Source of the DNA: Lumnitzera littorea
Lineage: Eukaryota; Streptophyta; Magnoliopsida; Myrtales; Combretaceae
NCBI GenBank assembly: GCA_024138015.1
Contig: JAMXBB010000010.1
Span: forward strand, 12,604,768-12,668,767
DNA length: 64,000 bases
Reading direction: 5' to 3'
Position numbers and translations under genes: made by a program
Part shown: positions 10,399 through 23,982 of the stretch, piece by piece
How the letters are laid out: the number at the start of each line of letters is the position of its first letter
Numbering within the stretch: position 1 is the stretch's first letter
Notes under the pieces: model-generated
What the model saw: only the letters and a program-made list of their open reading frames with translations
What the model was told of the DNA's origin: nothing
The model's database searches: none

Positions 10399-10707
10399 TA
10401 TTAAAATTTTATTGATAGTTAAACACTACTGTACACATTATTACCCAATAAATCTTTTAGGAACCAGTTCTACGAGTAATAGGGTCAATAAGTTCTAGAG
10501 ATAAATTTACGTTAAAGAACTATGTATCTCTTCCCATGTAAATTGTTGCACTAGCAGTGCATTTTTTACAATTGAAACTTTACACTTAATAGCATCCAAA
10601 GCTTCATATAAACTCTCTTCATTAAAAAACAAAAATTATCAAAACAATTCTCTCTTTCTCTCTAGATTATCTACTCCATCTCTAGAATTTCTCAAATCAT
10701 CTTCTCT

Positions 10708-10738
<31 letters not shown>

Positions 10739-13700
10739 CTTTTTTGTTTAAATCTCCTTAAGTTGCTAACTCTTAAAACAATTGGTGATTTCAAAATTTT
10801 CTTCCCTACATTAAGTTTGTTCTTAAGTCACTAATGCATTGATTTATTTATGATATGTCTCTCATTAGATCCATTAGCTACACTTTACTCCATGTTTTAG
10901 CAATTGCTACCTTACAACAGCTATATTGCAAGCCACAACCACGTCTCTACCAATCACAAAGCTCGTCATTTTTCCTACTGTTACTTAATTTTGTACAAGA
11001 TTAATTATAGAAAAAAATCAAGTTTGTTTTCCTTATTCTTTCAGAGCTTATTATTATGCTTGTTTCTTCTTCTTCTTCTTCTTCTTCTTTTTAGATTTCA
11101 CATGCCCATATTTTTTTTCTCTTTAGAAAACTTCGTTCAAATGCTAAAATAAGTACATGAAATGTATTTCAAAGTAGCCCTAAAATGTTTCTTTTTTCAT
11201 TTCTCCAATCAAAATGTTTTTAAATCTTTTTCTCCCCTAAAACATGTTTCGTATACTAATTTTCTTCATTTATTTGAAGAATAAGATCAATATGAATTAG
11301 AATTGTCGGTTGTCTCCCACCATATTGTATAAAGCTTTTACCTAGACTTTATTAGATTATCTTTGATGGTGCTAAGAGAATGTATCATATAGGTGCTTAT
11401 TTATAAGAGAAAGGGAGAGATTCAATATACCTTTCTTCTCTTCTAGTTAAGTTTAAATTCCCTAAGCTTATATAAAATTGTTTTGCAGATGAGGAAGTTT
11501 TTAAGATGCTAACCTGAACTTAATTAGATATCTTAAGGGCTTTAAACACTCTCAAATCACTTGTTTTTTTCCATCTCCAAAACCCAAAGTAAAAAAATTT
11601 TCCTTTGTCTTCTCTCTCCTAAAGAAGCATATCTCTCTCGTTCCTCATCTCATACCTTTGTGCTAAGCCACTCTTTGAGGAGTAGGGAATCAAGTATTTC
11701 ATATTTAGTCTATCTTGATTTACTGCTACTCACAATTATTGAAGTGGATAGCTCTTATTCTCTAAGTTTTTCAGCTATGGAAATTAATGGTCAACTCTTT
11801 TCTTTTTGTATAAACCAGTACCTTATTTAGTGGTTAGAAATTGTCTCCATCACCTATAAAAGAAGGGTTATTGTTTTAAGTTTATCATTAGCTCATCACT
11901 TGTTTAAATTGCATTATTGATAGAGGTATTTGTAAGAGAAAATTAGTTCTTTATCCTAATTATTATTAGAGAATTTTGTACTCTCATTTTATAATAGAAT
12001 TCTATTACTTTTATCCTATTTACTTCTCTTTAATTCTCCAATTGGTTTAATCTAATGCTTTCGCATAGTGTATATACCTTTACAACAACTACTCCCTTTA
12101 GAATGCGATTCCTCTCATTAAGCTCTATTTCTTGCTTTTGGTTGTCCAAATTCACCAGTTTATATCATGCCTTTACTTAGTGGCCAACTCACCCTCATGA
12201 TTGTTTAACCTCTCATGCATTTTCCTAGCTCACTTCTTATTTCTTTCACTAAAAGAAATTTAGCAAGTTATTTATTATCACATCCCATCTCACTTAATTC
12301 TCGAGTAATTTTTTGGGCAAAGTTAATTAAGGTTTCAACTTGCAAGAGATTATTAGATGAATGGTTACACGACCTAGTATGAATTTATATCGAGGTATAA
12401 ATATGTATAATATCTCATTTGCTTATTTTCTTGGATTTAGTGGAGGGTTTTAGCTATATGATCTTTATAGATATTTTTATTTTCCATTTATACTGCCCAT
12501 GTAGATATCTCTTATGATAGTTCAATTTCTTAAGTCTTAGGGTATATAACAAGGTAGTTGGAGCATAAAGTGCTCATTAAGATTATAGGGGATAAGATCC
12601 TATATTGACATTGAAAATATTTATATAGTAGGTTCCTCATTTATACATACAAAAATTTCGTACCCTCTCTAAAAAAGTAATATGTCCATCCATCATAGTA
12701 GGTAGATATGACTCTCATTATCAACATCATGATTCTCATGATAACTTCATCTATTATGGTCAATTTTAACTTAGGTAACCATAACTAAGGATAGAAAACA
12801 AAGAAATTTCAAGCCCAAAAACAACTTAATAAAACAAAAATGAAAAAGAACAATAAAATAGCCTAAAAGGAAAATACAAAATATAACAAGACAAGAACTA
12901 CCAATAATAAGCTAAAGAGGGAAATAAAAGATCAAACTAAAACTTTCTAGAAACTTGATATTGTTCAACATCTTTCCCTAATAGAAGTGCCAAAAGCTTG
13001 GTGTGTAACTTGCTAATTAAAAGTGCTTGGGTAGATGCAGCAAATTTTATTAAAACTTTTGCAAATTGCAAAGTAAGTATAGAAAATCCTATGAAATGCA
13101 AACAAGTAATAGGTTGTATTAGTGAGCATATATGTAGATAATTGAAGCTGGTTTTACTTTTAAAAGAGAACAAGCAAAATTTAGAGTCTACCCTTCGTAT
13201 CATTATCATAAGCCTTTAACTAGTGGAGAGGGGGATTGCATCATTACTAAACCACAGTTACTTTAGCTAGATGTTAAGTATATCATAAATCAAGATTATG
13301 ATTCGTTAATTCAAAACTAGATCAACTTGAACAACTTATAAAGAAGAGCAAAGTCAATTTTAGATACCAAAGGGTGGCAAATAATTTTGAAAAAAGGATC
13401 CACATGTTCCTAAATTGAGTATTTACTTCCTTTAAGGCCATAACAAGTCTATCATTTCAATTCTACTACTAAAAGCTATTACTGACTATAAAGGATGCAT
13501 CATGCAATGCCTTGCCTTTTATGTGTCTACTTAAAATATATATATTTTTTAACTTTTGGTGCATGAAGAATGTCATGACTCTAAGAGGGGTCTAGTATAA
13601 TGGTCTAAAATTTTCATATCACATGTATACTCATGATACGAAAACTACCATGCAAGTTGGAGGTTACAAGACTTTAAAATATTAGTCACTAAAGTTTTCG

Positions 13701-13919
13701 ATTTTTAATTTAATTAACTTATTATAACATATAAGTGACTATGAATATCCAATAAGCTACAGTCCATAAAACCACAGAGAATTAGTATCCCCTACCAAAT
13801 GATAAGATTAGGTAGTAAAGTTTTAAAATTTAAACTTACAAAAGTCATAAAATTTGAATATAGTATTAATAATTCAAACTGTTTACATAGTCTATCCTCA
13901 TATTTTAACTTTTAAGCAC
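10399..13919. other. Gene-poor intergenic DNA with pyrimidine-rich tracts
   Basis: No frame here resembles a known protein, and the open frames are short and low-complexity. A (TC)n run at 10711-10738 sits inside a broader CT-rich stretch (about 10600-10740) that looks like a plant gene leader, and a (TTC)n run lies at 11066-11090. No coding exon follows them that I can support. Confidence 0.5.
10711..10738. repeat. (TC)n microsatellite
   Basis: An uninterrupted CT dinucleotide run of about 14 units in a CT-rich 140 bp stretch. Confidence 0.9.
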
Positions 13920-15968
13920 CTTGACACTGGTACTCAACACTTAACTCTTAGTTCATGCCTGATTATCTAATAACTTGCAAGAGAAAACTATTAGGGAGTA
14001 AACTACAAGAGCTTAATAAGTTATCCTTTATACTATACTAGTAAGTAAGTTATCAAACAATTTATTAACAAACATATGGTTGCATGAATGAGCAGTATGC
14101 CAAACAATATATATGCAGTTGACCAGTGTTATATACAACATCGGATTTAACGCTCTCATATACATCGGCACCAATCATAATTGAGCTTTTAGCACTTGAG
14201 GTTTTTAATCATAAATTTAAATTAAGTATTTCATGAAATACATTTTCCTTTCAAAGGAATCTAGTAATACACAAAATCCCAAGTCTAGTGGTGAAGTAGC
14301 TCCTATAGTCCATGCTCACACCCTACAGTAGTGATCTTCAGACACGACTCCCAATTATCTACGGTTAGTGTCTCAAATGCCAAATAAACTTGCAAACCAA
14401 AGGTAGTGTCTTGTTGTATCAATACTCCTACACTATACTAATCAAATCATGTAGGAATCCATCTCTCCAAAGCCCTTTATTATCAACTGAGTGAGGTGAC
14501 GATTGGAACATTATATGCAATGTTCGTACTTTATGCATGATCTCGATAATTTAAGTTAAGTTGAATATGATTAAGTCAATTTATGAGATGATTAAATATT
14601 ATTAACAAATCATTTAAATTATGCAACAATCAATCATATAACTAAATCTTCAATTATCACATTTAACAGTATTCTGCAAGTAATTAATTAATATTAGACA
14701 AATGCATAACTCGAACCTTCATGCATTAAGTTATTAATATTTAATTTATATGCACTAATTATACAAAACAAGTATAGAGTCATCGAGAGTACTTAATTAA
14801 CCATTGAGTTCATCAACTGTCGTAATAGTCAACTTGGTAAGTCGACATCTGTATCAAAATTGCCTGACATTTAGGGAATATGAAAGTTAGTGAGTATCTA
14901 AGTGAAATAACTAAGCTCTTCATATATTTGGTACTAACTACTTAAATTAGTTATCCATTCTTATAAAATGTTCGGTTTAAGCTTTTTTGTTAATTATATA
15001 TAACTTTTTTTATTTAACTTTTATTTTTATGAACTTATAGTCCATTTTAATTGTTTTCGAATGTATTTTCTCGTAATGGGGTCCGTTTTAAACATTGTAA
15101 TCTGTAATTTTGACTGTAATATAAAAATATTACAAACTTCATTATTTTGACTCAAATAGTTATAAAACATCAATTTAAGCTTTTTCTTGTATAATTATGA
15201 TTTAATAATAATTTATATCGTATAATTTGTAATTTTCTTATTTTGGGTCTATTTTACTATAATTACTCATTTTTATCAATTTTTAGAGTTTATGATATAT
15301 TAATTCAAAATTTTCTACTTTATTATTTTTCTAATTAATTAATTATTTTATTATTATGGTTAATTACGAAAATTACTTAATTTATTCTTAAGTGATGACG
15401 TGGCAGCATATGGGAGTGGCACATGTCACACTTGTGCATTTTCCATAAATTTCTATTATTTTCTTATTTCTTTTACTTTAATGTATAATTATATATATTA
15501 ATGCTTATTACTATATTTTATTAAATTTTATAAATTACTTATTTATTATACTTTTTCCTAAATTACGATACACTTGTATATATAGATATATATTAAATTA
15601 CTTTATTTATTGAATTAATATTATAGTATATTATATATATACTATTTAAATATACTGGTATTTCTACATATACAATACTATTCATATGCGCATTTTTATA
15701 CATATACTATACTTTATGTATTAAATTATTTTAAGTTTAATTATATACCATATATTATATGTATGAGTATAATTGTTTACATATATATATATAGAAAATT
15801 TTTTTATAAAATGAAAATACTAAGTATAAATATACATGCATATACCTGTTATATGCATATACATATATATATTATTATTTATACATACATATATATACTG
15901 TATAATAAAAGTATTAAGTATATTACATACATATATGTCCATGCCTACCCCCCCCCCCCCCCCCCCAT

Positions 15969-16011
<43 letters not shown>

Positions 16012-17321
16012 CATAAAGGAAATACAGAACACATACATATATACATAAATACTGAAATACATAATACATATATATATCATATACATATACTTATTTTTAT
16101 ACATCATATAATAAAAATAATTACTAAGTACATATACACATGTATATACCCATTTACACATACGTATTATATAAAAAAAAATACTATGTACATGTATATA
16201 TATACTTAGTCACATGTATATACATAAGGAAATACATAGTATATATATATTATACACACATACATGTACATACTGTATACTATGTATAAATACATATATA
16301 CTTACACATACATATATGTACATAATAGTAAATAAAATAAAAAAATATACTAAATATACATGTACATGTTGTAGAATATATATATATATATATATATGTA
16401 CAAATAAAATAAATAACTTACCTAATTTTTTTTTAATAATTTGAATAATAAAAATCCCTTTAGTCTCTTCTTCTTCTTCTTTGTCTTCTTCTTCTTCTTA
16501 CTGTATGCTTAGTTTATGTGTATGCTTTATTTTTCTTTTCTTTTCTTTTTTTAGCTTGTTTGCTTTAGGTCTTCCGGACGTCTTCAAAATGGCATAAGGA
16601 AGTAAACTAAATAACAAAGAAAAAGAAAAGAAACAAATCTACATTAATTAAGACAAGACAAGATAATCATTCCTTTTGATCTTGTCTTAAGAAAACAACA
16701 CCTAGAGAAGTTTTTTAAAAAACGTAGGTTGCTAGAAATCTAGAAAGATCTATGTGGAGCAAGAGAAAAAAATTTAGGAAGAAGAAAAAAAGAAAAAAAG
16801 AAGAAGAAAGAAAATGGAAGAAAAAGGAAAGTAAAAATAAATATATTAAATTGCTCCAAACATAAAAATCATAAAATTAATATTTATAAATTAATTTTGA
16901 GATTTTATGAAAATTTATTAATTTAATTGGTACTCATTACGTTTACAATATTTATGAGTTAATTCAACATTTTCGTTAGAGCTTTTACACGATTTAGTTG
17001 ATAATTGTGATTGTCTATGGTTATATTATTATTAAATTATATTTATTCATTTTATAAACTTAAAGTTATAATTTTAGAGCTTTCATTATGTTTAGGTTTG
17101 ATTTTGAGTATTTGCACATATATCAGATTTAGGATTTTTTTTTTTTTTGTAAGCAATTGGGGTTTCGATCAAAACTCTATAGTTTTTATTGCTTATAATA
17201 TATTCAAATTTATAATTTATTAAATTTTTATCTTCCTCAATTTTAATGACTCATGAAGTCATCTACAGTACTAAGGTTCAATTCTACTCTTAAATAGTTA
17301 AGTTCACGGGATTTACAAAGA
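13920..17321 (+). repeat. Repeat family 1, copy A: tripartite 3.4 kb non-coding repeat
   Basis: This segment matches two others: 58914-61971 in the same orientation and 24671-28075 inverted. The left arm (about 13920-15550) shares ATGCCAAACAATATATATGC with the copy C equivalent, the CGATTTAATAA and AAGCTTTTTC blocks, and a CA/TG-rich motif near 15400-15430 (TGACGTGGCAGC...GGCACATGTCACAC). The core (15560-16420) is TATA/TACA low-complexity DNA. The right arm (16430-17321) has TTC- and GAA-rich tracts, then a conserved block (16855-17170) containing ATTTTATGAAAATTTATTAA and GGGGTTTCGATCAAA. It ends near GGGATTTACA. No ORF resembles a protein. I infer a solo or truncated long LTR; the ends are approximate. 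Confidence 0.68.
15560..16420. repeat. TATA/TACA low-complexity core of repeat copy A, with a C19-(AC)-(AT) compound microsatellite
   Basis: The stretch is built of short TATA, CATA and TGTA steps. It includes 19 consecutive C (15948-15966), an AC run (about 15969-15988) and an AT run to about 16010. The apparent open frames across it (for example 15763-16209) are products of the dinucleotide bias and not genes. Confidence 0.9.
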
Positions 17322-20300
17322 CAATTAGTTACTACCATCCTTAAGTTAAGAATAAGGCAGAACCAGTATTATATCTATTATACAATAATATGAAACTCCT
17401 GTTTCCAAAAACACTTCTCATTTTATATAACAAACAATATCAAAACTCTTTACATTAGTGAGCCAACTCAAAGTATCATAGTTGTAAAGTCTTTTACAAT
17501 ACATATATCTATCAAGATATCTAATTTAAATATATCACAATTTGATTAGAAGGTCTATCTGACACTATAATAGCTTCCTCTTGAGGCCTTTGCAACATAA
17601 CTCGATAATCTTTCTATACAAGTCCTCCCTAGTCTTGAAACTAGTTCTTGATTCACTTTGGCTACTTAGGGGATTTCTTCAACACACTTTCTAACCAACA
17701 TTCTAACTTACATTTTGCTTCACATTTTACTTCAAAGATAGCAATTATTTGTACCACTTCAAAGATAGCAATTGTCTATACCAAAATCTCCTTTTTGCTA
17801 TGATGTGAGATCTGAGCTAGCTCCCTTTGGAACCTAAGGATAACAAAGACTTATCCCTTCGGTCATTGTAAGTTGAGTGCTAGTGGACAAATAAGCACAA
17901 ATACAAATAATATCATATCACATTCACTAAGTAAGTTATCATTATCATCACAAATCTTAATAGTATAATCAAGTATTGCAAATGCAATAAGTGCGTATCA
18001 TGCTAATGTACGTAATATGCATCAATATTGATATCCTAACTCAGCTCCAAGTAACTCATTCAGTTGATCAACTTCAATCCGGACATCTGGACATAAACTA
18101 AAGTCCAGAAACCTAGCTATGTAACCAAATGTTGGTTAACCTAATAGCCTAGTCAATATGCAAAACTATATGCTCAAAAATCAATTTATATAAACCAAGC
18201 TGTCTACTTTACAAAACCAAGCTTTCAAAAGCTAAATTGCTTGCTTAATCAAAACTTTGGTTGCTAAAATAAAAACTTTACCTAGCGAAATCCCAACTTT
18301 TCAAAACTTAACTCATACGTTTTCTTTTGTGCTATACCATGAATGCATCAATGACACACTTAGTAATTACCAAGCAAACTTACTCATCTATTCATTAGCC
18401 CAACTTTCACTTAATCTCATTTACATTTCATTTCTAAAGCCTTAATATCGGGTTCACTTAAGTGAAAACCTTTAAGGAGGCAAGTTAGTACCTAGTCTCT
18501 TTGTCAAGTTAACATAGAGCCAAGTATCATAAGATCAAATGACAACCTAGTAACAGCACATACTACATTCATGAGACATAAATCAACTGGTAATACATAT
18601 ACCCATCAAGTTAGGGATCATTTTAGCAACTTATCAAACAACATATCGCATTTAGACACAAGATCAATCATATTCATTATAGTTAGATGAGTTAAGAGTA
18701 AATAAAATCTACTTTAAAATATAAGCAATCCACTTACTCAGACCACTTAGCAAATTCCCTAAGTCTTACTCTTATCCTTGAGACTTTTTCATGCGCATAT
18801 CCCTTATAGAAGATGCATACAATACCTAAGTTAATATATATTAAGTATAGGCAAAGTCACTAACTTACTTGTACTTAGAGTCCAGGTCTTTGTATTATTC
18901 TTTTAGGATAACTTTAGTCTTAGATATATTCTAACTCAGTTTATGACTACTCCCTATACATAAGGCCTTTCTAATATAGTTTCTAACTACTTTAACATTA
19001 CATAGGTATTATTATATATCCTTTTCTCAACACATTATTCTAATTCTCATACATAAACTTTAGTAAAACACTCATTAAACATCCAATTTGTTGTAATATA
19101 CTAATTAGGTTAACAATTTCACTAACCGTGCCTAAAGGACATAGAAATTTATAGCAAGAACACTTATGCATATCCAATATTAAATCAACCCTTGCATCAG
19201 TTTTTGACATACATTTTGCACGTAGACTATTTCACATTCCTTGCTATTATACATTCTCATGCACTTTTTGACTCACATTTTGACCTATACAAAACATTCT
19301 TTGAATAATCAAATCTCATACTCCAACATCCATGCCCCTATTTTCCACACTTCCCTAGAATAGTTCAATATCCCAAACTCCAATTATAATCATATTATAT
19401 CACATGCAAATCAAATAACTCAAAGAAACATCATTTCTCCATATTTCTAACTCACACTTTCCATGTTAATCCAAAAATACCCAAGATCCAACTTCATAAT
19501 TTTTCAAAAGTATTTACATAACATTAAAATGCATCCTTTGAGAAACTTATATACAAAAATTCATGTAGAAACAATATCATTCGCTATTTTAGAGATTTAC
19601 TGTAAAATTCGTTCTTGGCTTAGCTTCTTAAGGAACACATATTTCAAATTGAAATTTGAGAAATTTGATTGCATTTTTGGATTCTAAATGAAAAATTTCC
19701 TAAGGAGATTAAAAAATCATAATTTTTTGAGCTCATTTATTATTTTTAGTAAAATAGAATAAAAAACAGCCAAAACTAAAACTTATCACTACTTACAACT
19801 TTGGCTACCGTTTCGGGGAGGGGATTTGTCTTTCCAAGCAGGTACTACCTCCTCTATCTCTAGGTGGTCTAACTTACTCCTAGGTGGTCTCTAACCTCGC
19901 AAACTTGAATTTCACTCTGATTAGCCCTTTTTCTTCTTAATTTTTGCAAACCCCTTGTTGACACTTGCTAAGTTCCCCCATATTTTTCCTAAATCCCAAA
20001 ATGTGCAAACTTATCTCCACAATTATATTTGTGATTTTATGGAGCTCCCTTGTCGGTGGAGATTTTTCTAAAGCTCCCAAATACCCATTTTCTCCTTCTT
20101 CTTCTTCTTCTTCTTCTTCTTCTTTACATTCTTTGATTTGCAAGGTGTTTCCATCCTTATGCCATGTTGTGCCATGCCCTATACTTGCTATAAAATGATC
20201 TTCCAGCTATCCACTTCCACTTTTGATTTATTCCACTTATTTACAAAACAATTCCTTAAATATACTAAATATATTATATAATAAATAACTAATTTTCCTA

Positions 20301-20846
20301 TTTCTAGTATACACTTATATGTGAGATGCTTAAACTAGCTATTTTACTCTCCATTTGCTCCATAATTATTTTTACAGATTAGATAATTTTATTTTTAAGG
20401 CCTTGTTATAATCCGGTTTCACGTTTTGAATATACGACACTAATTTTTTACTACTAGTAAAAATATGTTTTTATTAAATTAAATATTTCCTCGACTTAAT
20501 TTTATAAATTAAACTTTACAAAAGTATTTCTTTTAACATTTTGGACCTTATATTAAAAATATTTCACTTTGAGAATATTTTTCGGAATCCTTTATTTTCT
20601 AAATTCGAACAACTACAATTATTTTACGTAATTATACTCATGACTCATAATTCTTATAAGCACTTTGTTCCTTTACTTCTTAGGTCATATTCCTAAGTTC
20701 CTTATTTATTAGAAATGTGCCACCAATTCGAATGCTCAATAGTTAGTTGAAAACTAAAGTCTCACACATCATTCACCTAGGAACATAAAAATAAAGCCCA
20801 AAATCAATCGGTACCCTTGTCCAAAATACATTTTATGTTGCTTACA
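17322..20846 (-). repeat. Repeat family 2, copy 2 (inverted), about 3.5 kb
   Basis: The reverse complement of this segment aligns with 6003-9150. The order of shared blocks is the same: CAACTAACTATTGAGC near the start, an AT-rich promoter-like part, the middle with TTTCGCTAGGTAAAG and GCATATAGTTTTGCATATTG, then TTGATCAACT, GATATCAATATTGATGCATA and GCACTCAACTTACA. A TTC/GAA tract occurs at 20092-20123. It abuts repeat copy A directly at about 17321, and its right end may be at GTTGCTTACA (20846). A short internal duplication, ACTTCAAAGATAGCAATT, occurs at about 17730 and 17757. No coding capacity is seen. Confidence 0.6.
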
Positions 20847-23257
20847 CCTCATACTATTTATAAATTAGCTCTTATATTAATGCAAATTAAACCAGTGAAT
20901 TGAACTATAGATTTAAATTTAAAACAACTCTCTTTCCACTCAACTCTTGTGTCTTAATTAATATATTAAAATATACTAGCTCCCGTTAATTGAGTTATTC
21001 TAGTGCACTAATAGCAGCAAAAGCTAGAGCACATAAAACATAAATTGTTTTTAATCTCCATTTGCATAACAACCATTTTCTTGATGATCAAACCAAGATA
21101 AAACTACTTTATGTATGACTAAAAATTTGATTACTCATGCTTATCAAATAACATAACAAAACACGAGGCTTTCCATTTATCAAAAGTCAATAAGAAATTG
21201 GGGAGAGAAGTAAAAACAACACTAAATAAAGTTAGTTAACAGTAGCACCAATCAAATTGAAGCTAAGTCAAAATATGGTCTAAATCACTAATAGAAGCTA
21301 ATTAAATTTCAATTACAAGATTGGGGTTTTATACTACTAAAAATAATAAAATGTAATGGCCAAAGTTGATTTGGGTCAAGTAAACGGGGTCTTTTGTTCA
21401 CAGATCGCATCTATAAATATCAGCCTTTGGGTACGCAAAGTTGACCTTGCCACTGGAAGTCACTCAAAAAGGTGGATGGCTTCGATGGATTGAAGTGAAC
21501 AGCGGAGTTGTACAGTAGCTTAACTAACTTTATAGAGGCAACTACAATTGGATGAATTGTAATTCTCTAATTAAAGTTGATGCTTCAAGCCACTTTCCTT
21601 CTTTTTTCCTCAATGTCTTCTCTTAGTCTATCACCTTCGCTCCATGCTCTACAATATTAAGGTTTTGGCAATCTGAGTCAATTTGCACTTCAATAATCAC
21701 AAAATACATTAAAAGAAAAAATTTGTGAACTTTGATTTTAAACATGCCGAAACATGGTAGTTTCAACTATTATCAAGTGCACGAGTTTCTAGTACATTAT
21801 GTCTAGTGGTTGCAATTAATAATAAAGAGGTGGTAGTTATGATTGATGATGGTCACATCTACAACTTTTTTCAACAAAAAGTGTTATCACTATTTTATTA
21901 ACAAGTCTCTTCTCACTCACCTTTCACCTTATAACAGGAGGAAGTGAGAATCTTTACATTGAAAAATTGTGTCATTAGTGTTCTCTAACAATTCATGGTA
22001 TAATTTGGGGGAAGATATTTATATCTTACGAATGAATGGGGCTTAAATGGTGTCAGAAGTGAACTAGTCATAGAGTTCGGGCTACTTTACAATAGATTAT
22101 TATATTCTCTGTATCCAATCCTAATTGAATGACAATATTATTCGGCTAGTGGAAACCGAAGTTTCTTTTCATACACGAACTTAAGTGGGAGGGTTTGCGA
22201 TACTTCTTATCGCTGCTTTTTTCTAGAGCACTTTTTGCTTAGTTATGGCAGTGATATTACCAACATATCTATGTTATTTGATACAAATGTGAGTGGATTT
22301 CAACAAGTCTTAACTCCATGTATATCATCACTTTAGAATAAAAAGAATTACGGTTCCGTTCTAGCTAGCATTACTTTGAAATAAGGTGGAATATGGAAAC
22401 TTTGTCTTCCTAAGGACATCAAGCTCAGTGGAGTGGAGATTTCAACTTCCCTAAGACACCAATTAGGTAGCCCCTCCTCTTTAGAGGACAATTTTACTTT
22501 TCAATCTGAGGAGTATGTTGATTTTTTCTTCAATAGAGGGGGAAGGGAAAGAAAATGTTATCATTGCAATTCTAAGATAAGTCATACAATTAACTAGTAT
22601 CAAGATTAACAAGTCGTTTAAAGGAAAAGTTAGTTGATGTGACAATCCATGATACATATAAGATTTATAACAAATATAAGTGGATTGGTTAAAAATCAAT
22701 AATTTCATATGTATTATAAAATATTCTTCTTCTCAAATTTCTCGAATTTTAGCCAACATGAATAGGCATTCTCCTTTTATTTTTCTTAATATGAATCATA
22801 TTTTCTTGCATACAAGCATAGTAAAAAAAAGTTCAACAAATCATTAATAAGATTAATTCATAAATACAAAGTGAGTTAAGGTAATGTTAGGCGGGGGAGT
22901 AAGTGCTAAATTCTAGTTTTACATATAATATTAGAGTTCCTAAGTTTATATTCTTAATACTATTATTGTGAATAAACCTTAGTTAATTGGGGTTGTAGCA
23001 CAAGTATTGGACTAAGCCTATTTAGAGAGTTAAGCTAGCATTATGTTAAGGACCTAATAGAATATCAACAAGGGAAAATACAAATTTAGTTTTCAGCATT
23101 ATCCTAGTTTTTTTTTATTTTTTGAATTCTCAATCTTATTTCATTTTTCGTTTAATTTAAGTCATTGTAGTTTTCAAAATCATACAAAAATTGGATCCAA
23201 TTAATGCATGTGTAGGATGAGAGATACTAACATATAAATAAAAAGCTTGTATTAATT
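20847..23257. other. Intergenic DNA without recognised genes
   Basis: AT-rich sequence with only short random frames. A TATA-like CTATAAATATC at about 21411 stands alone with no coding sequence after it. Nothing else is supported here. Confidence 0.5.
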
Positions 23258-23475
23258 NNNNNNNNNNNNNNNNNNNNNNNNNNNNNNNNNNNNNNNNNNN
23301 NNNNNNNNNNNNNNNNNNNNNNNNNNNNNNNNNNNNNNNNNNNNNNNNNNNNNNNNNNNNNNNNNNNNNNNNNNNNNNNNNNNNNNNNNNNNNNNNNNNN
23401 NNNNNNNNNNNNNNNNNNNNNNNNNNNNNNNNNNNNNNNNNNNNNNNNNNNNNNNNNNNNNNNNNNNNNNNNNNN
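23258..23475. other. Assembly gap (218 N)
   Basis: An unresolved run of N bounded on the right by a (TA)n/(TATG)n microsatellite. Open frames drawn across it are meaningless. Confidence 1.
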
Positions 23476-23511
<36 letters not shown>

Positions 23512-23901
23512 TTGTCCATTTTGAAACTTGGCTAAATAATAATATGTAAACTATAAGTAGCCTTCTTGCTTTTGGTCGTAGCCTAACATCTTCATCATAG
23601 TATACATACATACATATATATATATATATATGTATAGTCATAAATTGCACAACAAAGAGGTAGTAAGATTGTTGAAATCTTCATAGGATGTCACCAAGTG
23701 GATTGATTAGAAAAGCAAATCGTTGTCCGATGTGTTGGACATAAAGCTTAAGTAGAGCAAAAACAACGCATCTAAGCAAATTATAAAGTAAAGTAATGCA
23801 TCATTAAGAAAAGTTTTTTACTTTGCTCAAGTACTTACCCCAATAAGATTGGGTGGCCAAAATGGCCAATAAACGCAATTGCTTTTAGTCCTTTTCGGGT
23901 G

Positions 23902-23909
23902 TATAAATA
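23902..23909 (+). promoter_or_regulatory. TATA box of the lipid-transfer pseudogene
   Basis: TATAAATA lies 74 bp upstream of the former start codon at 23983, in a typical plant core-promoter position. It looks intact although the coding region is broken. Confidence 0.65.
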
Positions 23910-23982
23910 AGCCCCTACAACTCCTGAAGTTCTGAGAAGCTAAGAAGTGAGAACAACTCAGCACCTAAGACTTGACAGAAAA

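Noticed and set aside
10600..11152. CT-rich leader-like stretch followed by a Leu-rich ORF
   Set aside because: The ORF is largely translation of (CTT)n and T-rich runs, and no exon with protein character follows.
12937..13209. Minus-strand 90-codon ORF
   Set aside because: No recognisable motif, no neighbouring retroelement domain; treated as chance.
15763..16209. 148-codon Tyr/Ile/His-rich ORF
   Set aside because: Translation of TATA/CATA/CACA low-complexity sequence; both strands give similar frames.
23157..23650. Long minus-strand frames crossing the N run
   Set aside because: Open only because the gap is translated as unknown residues.
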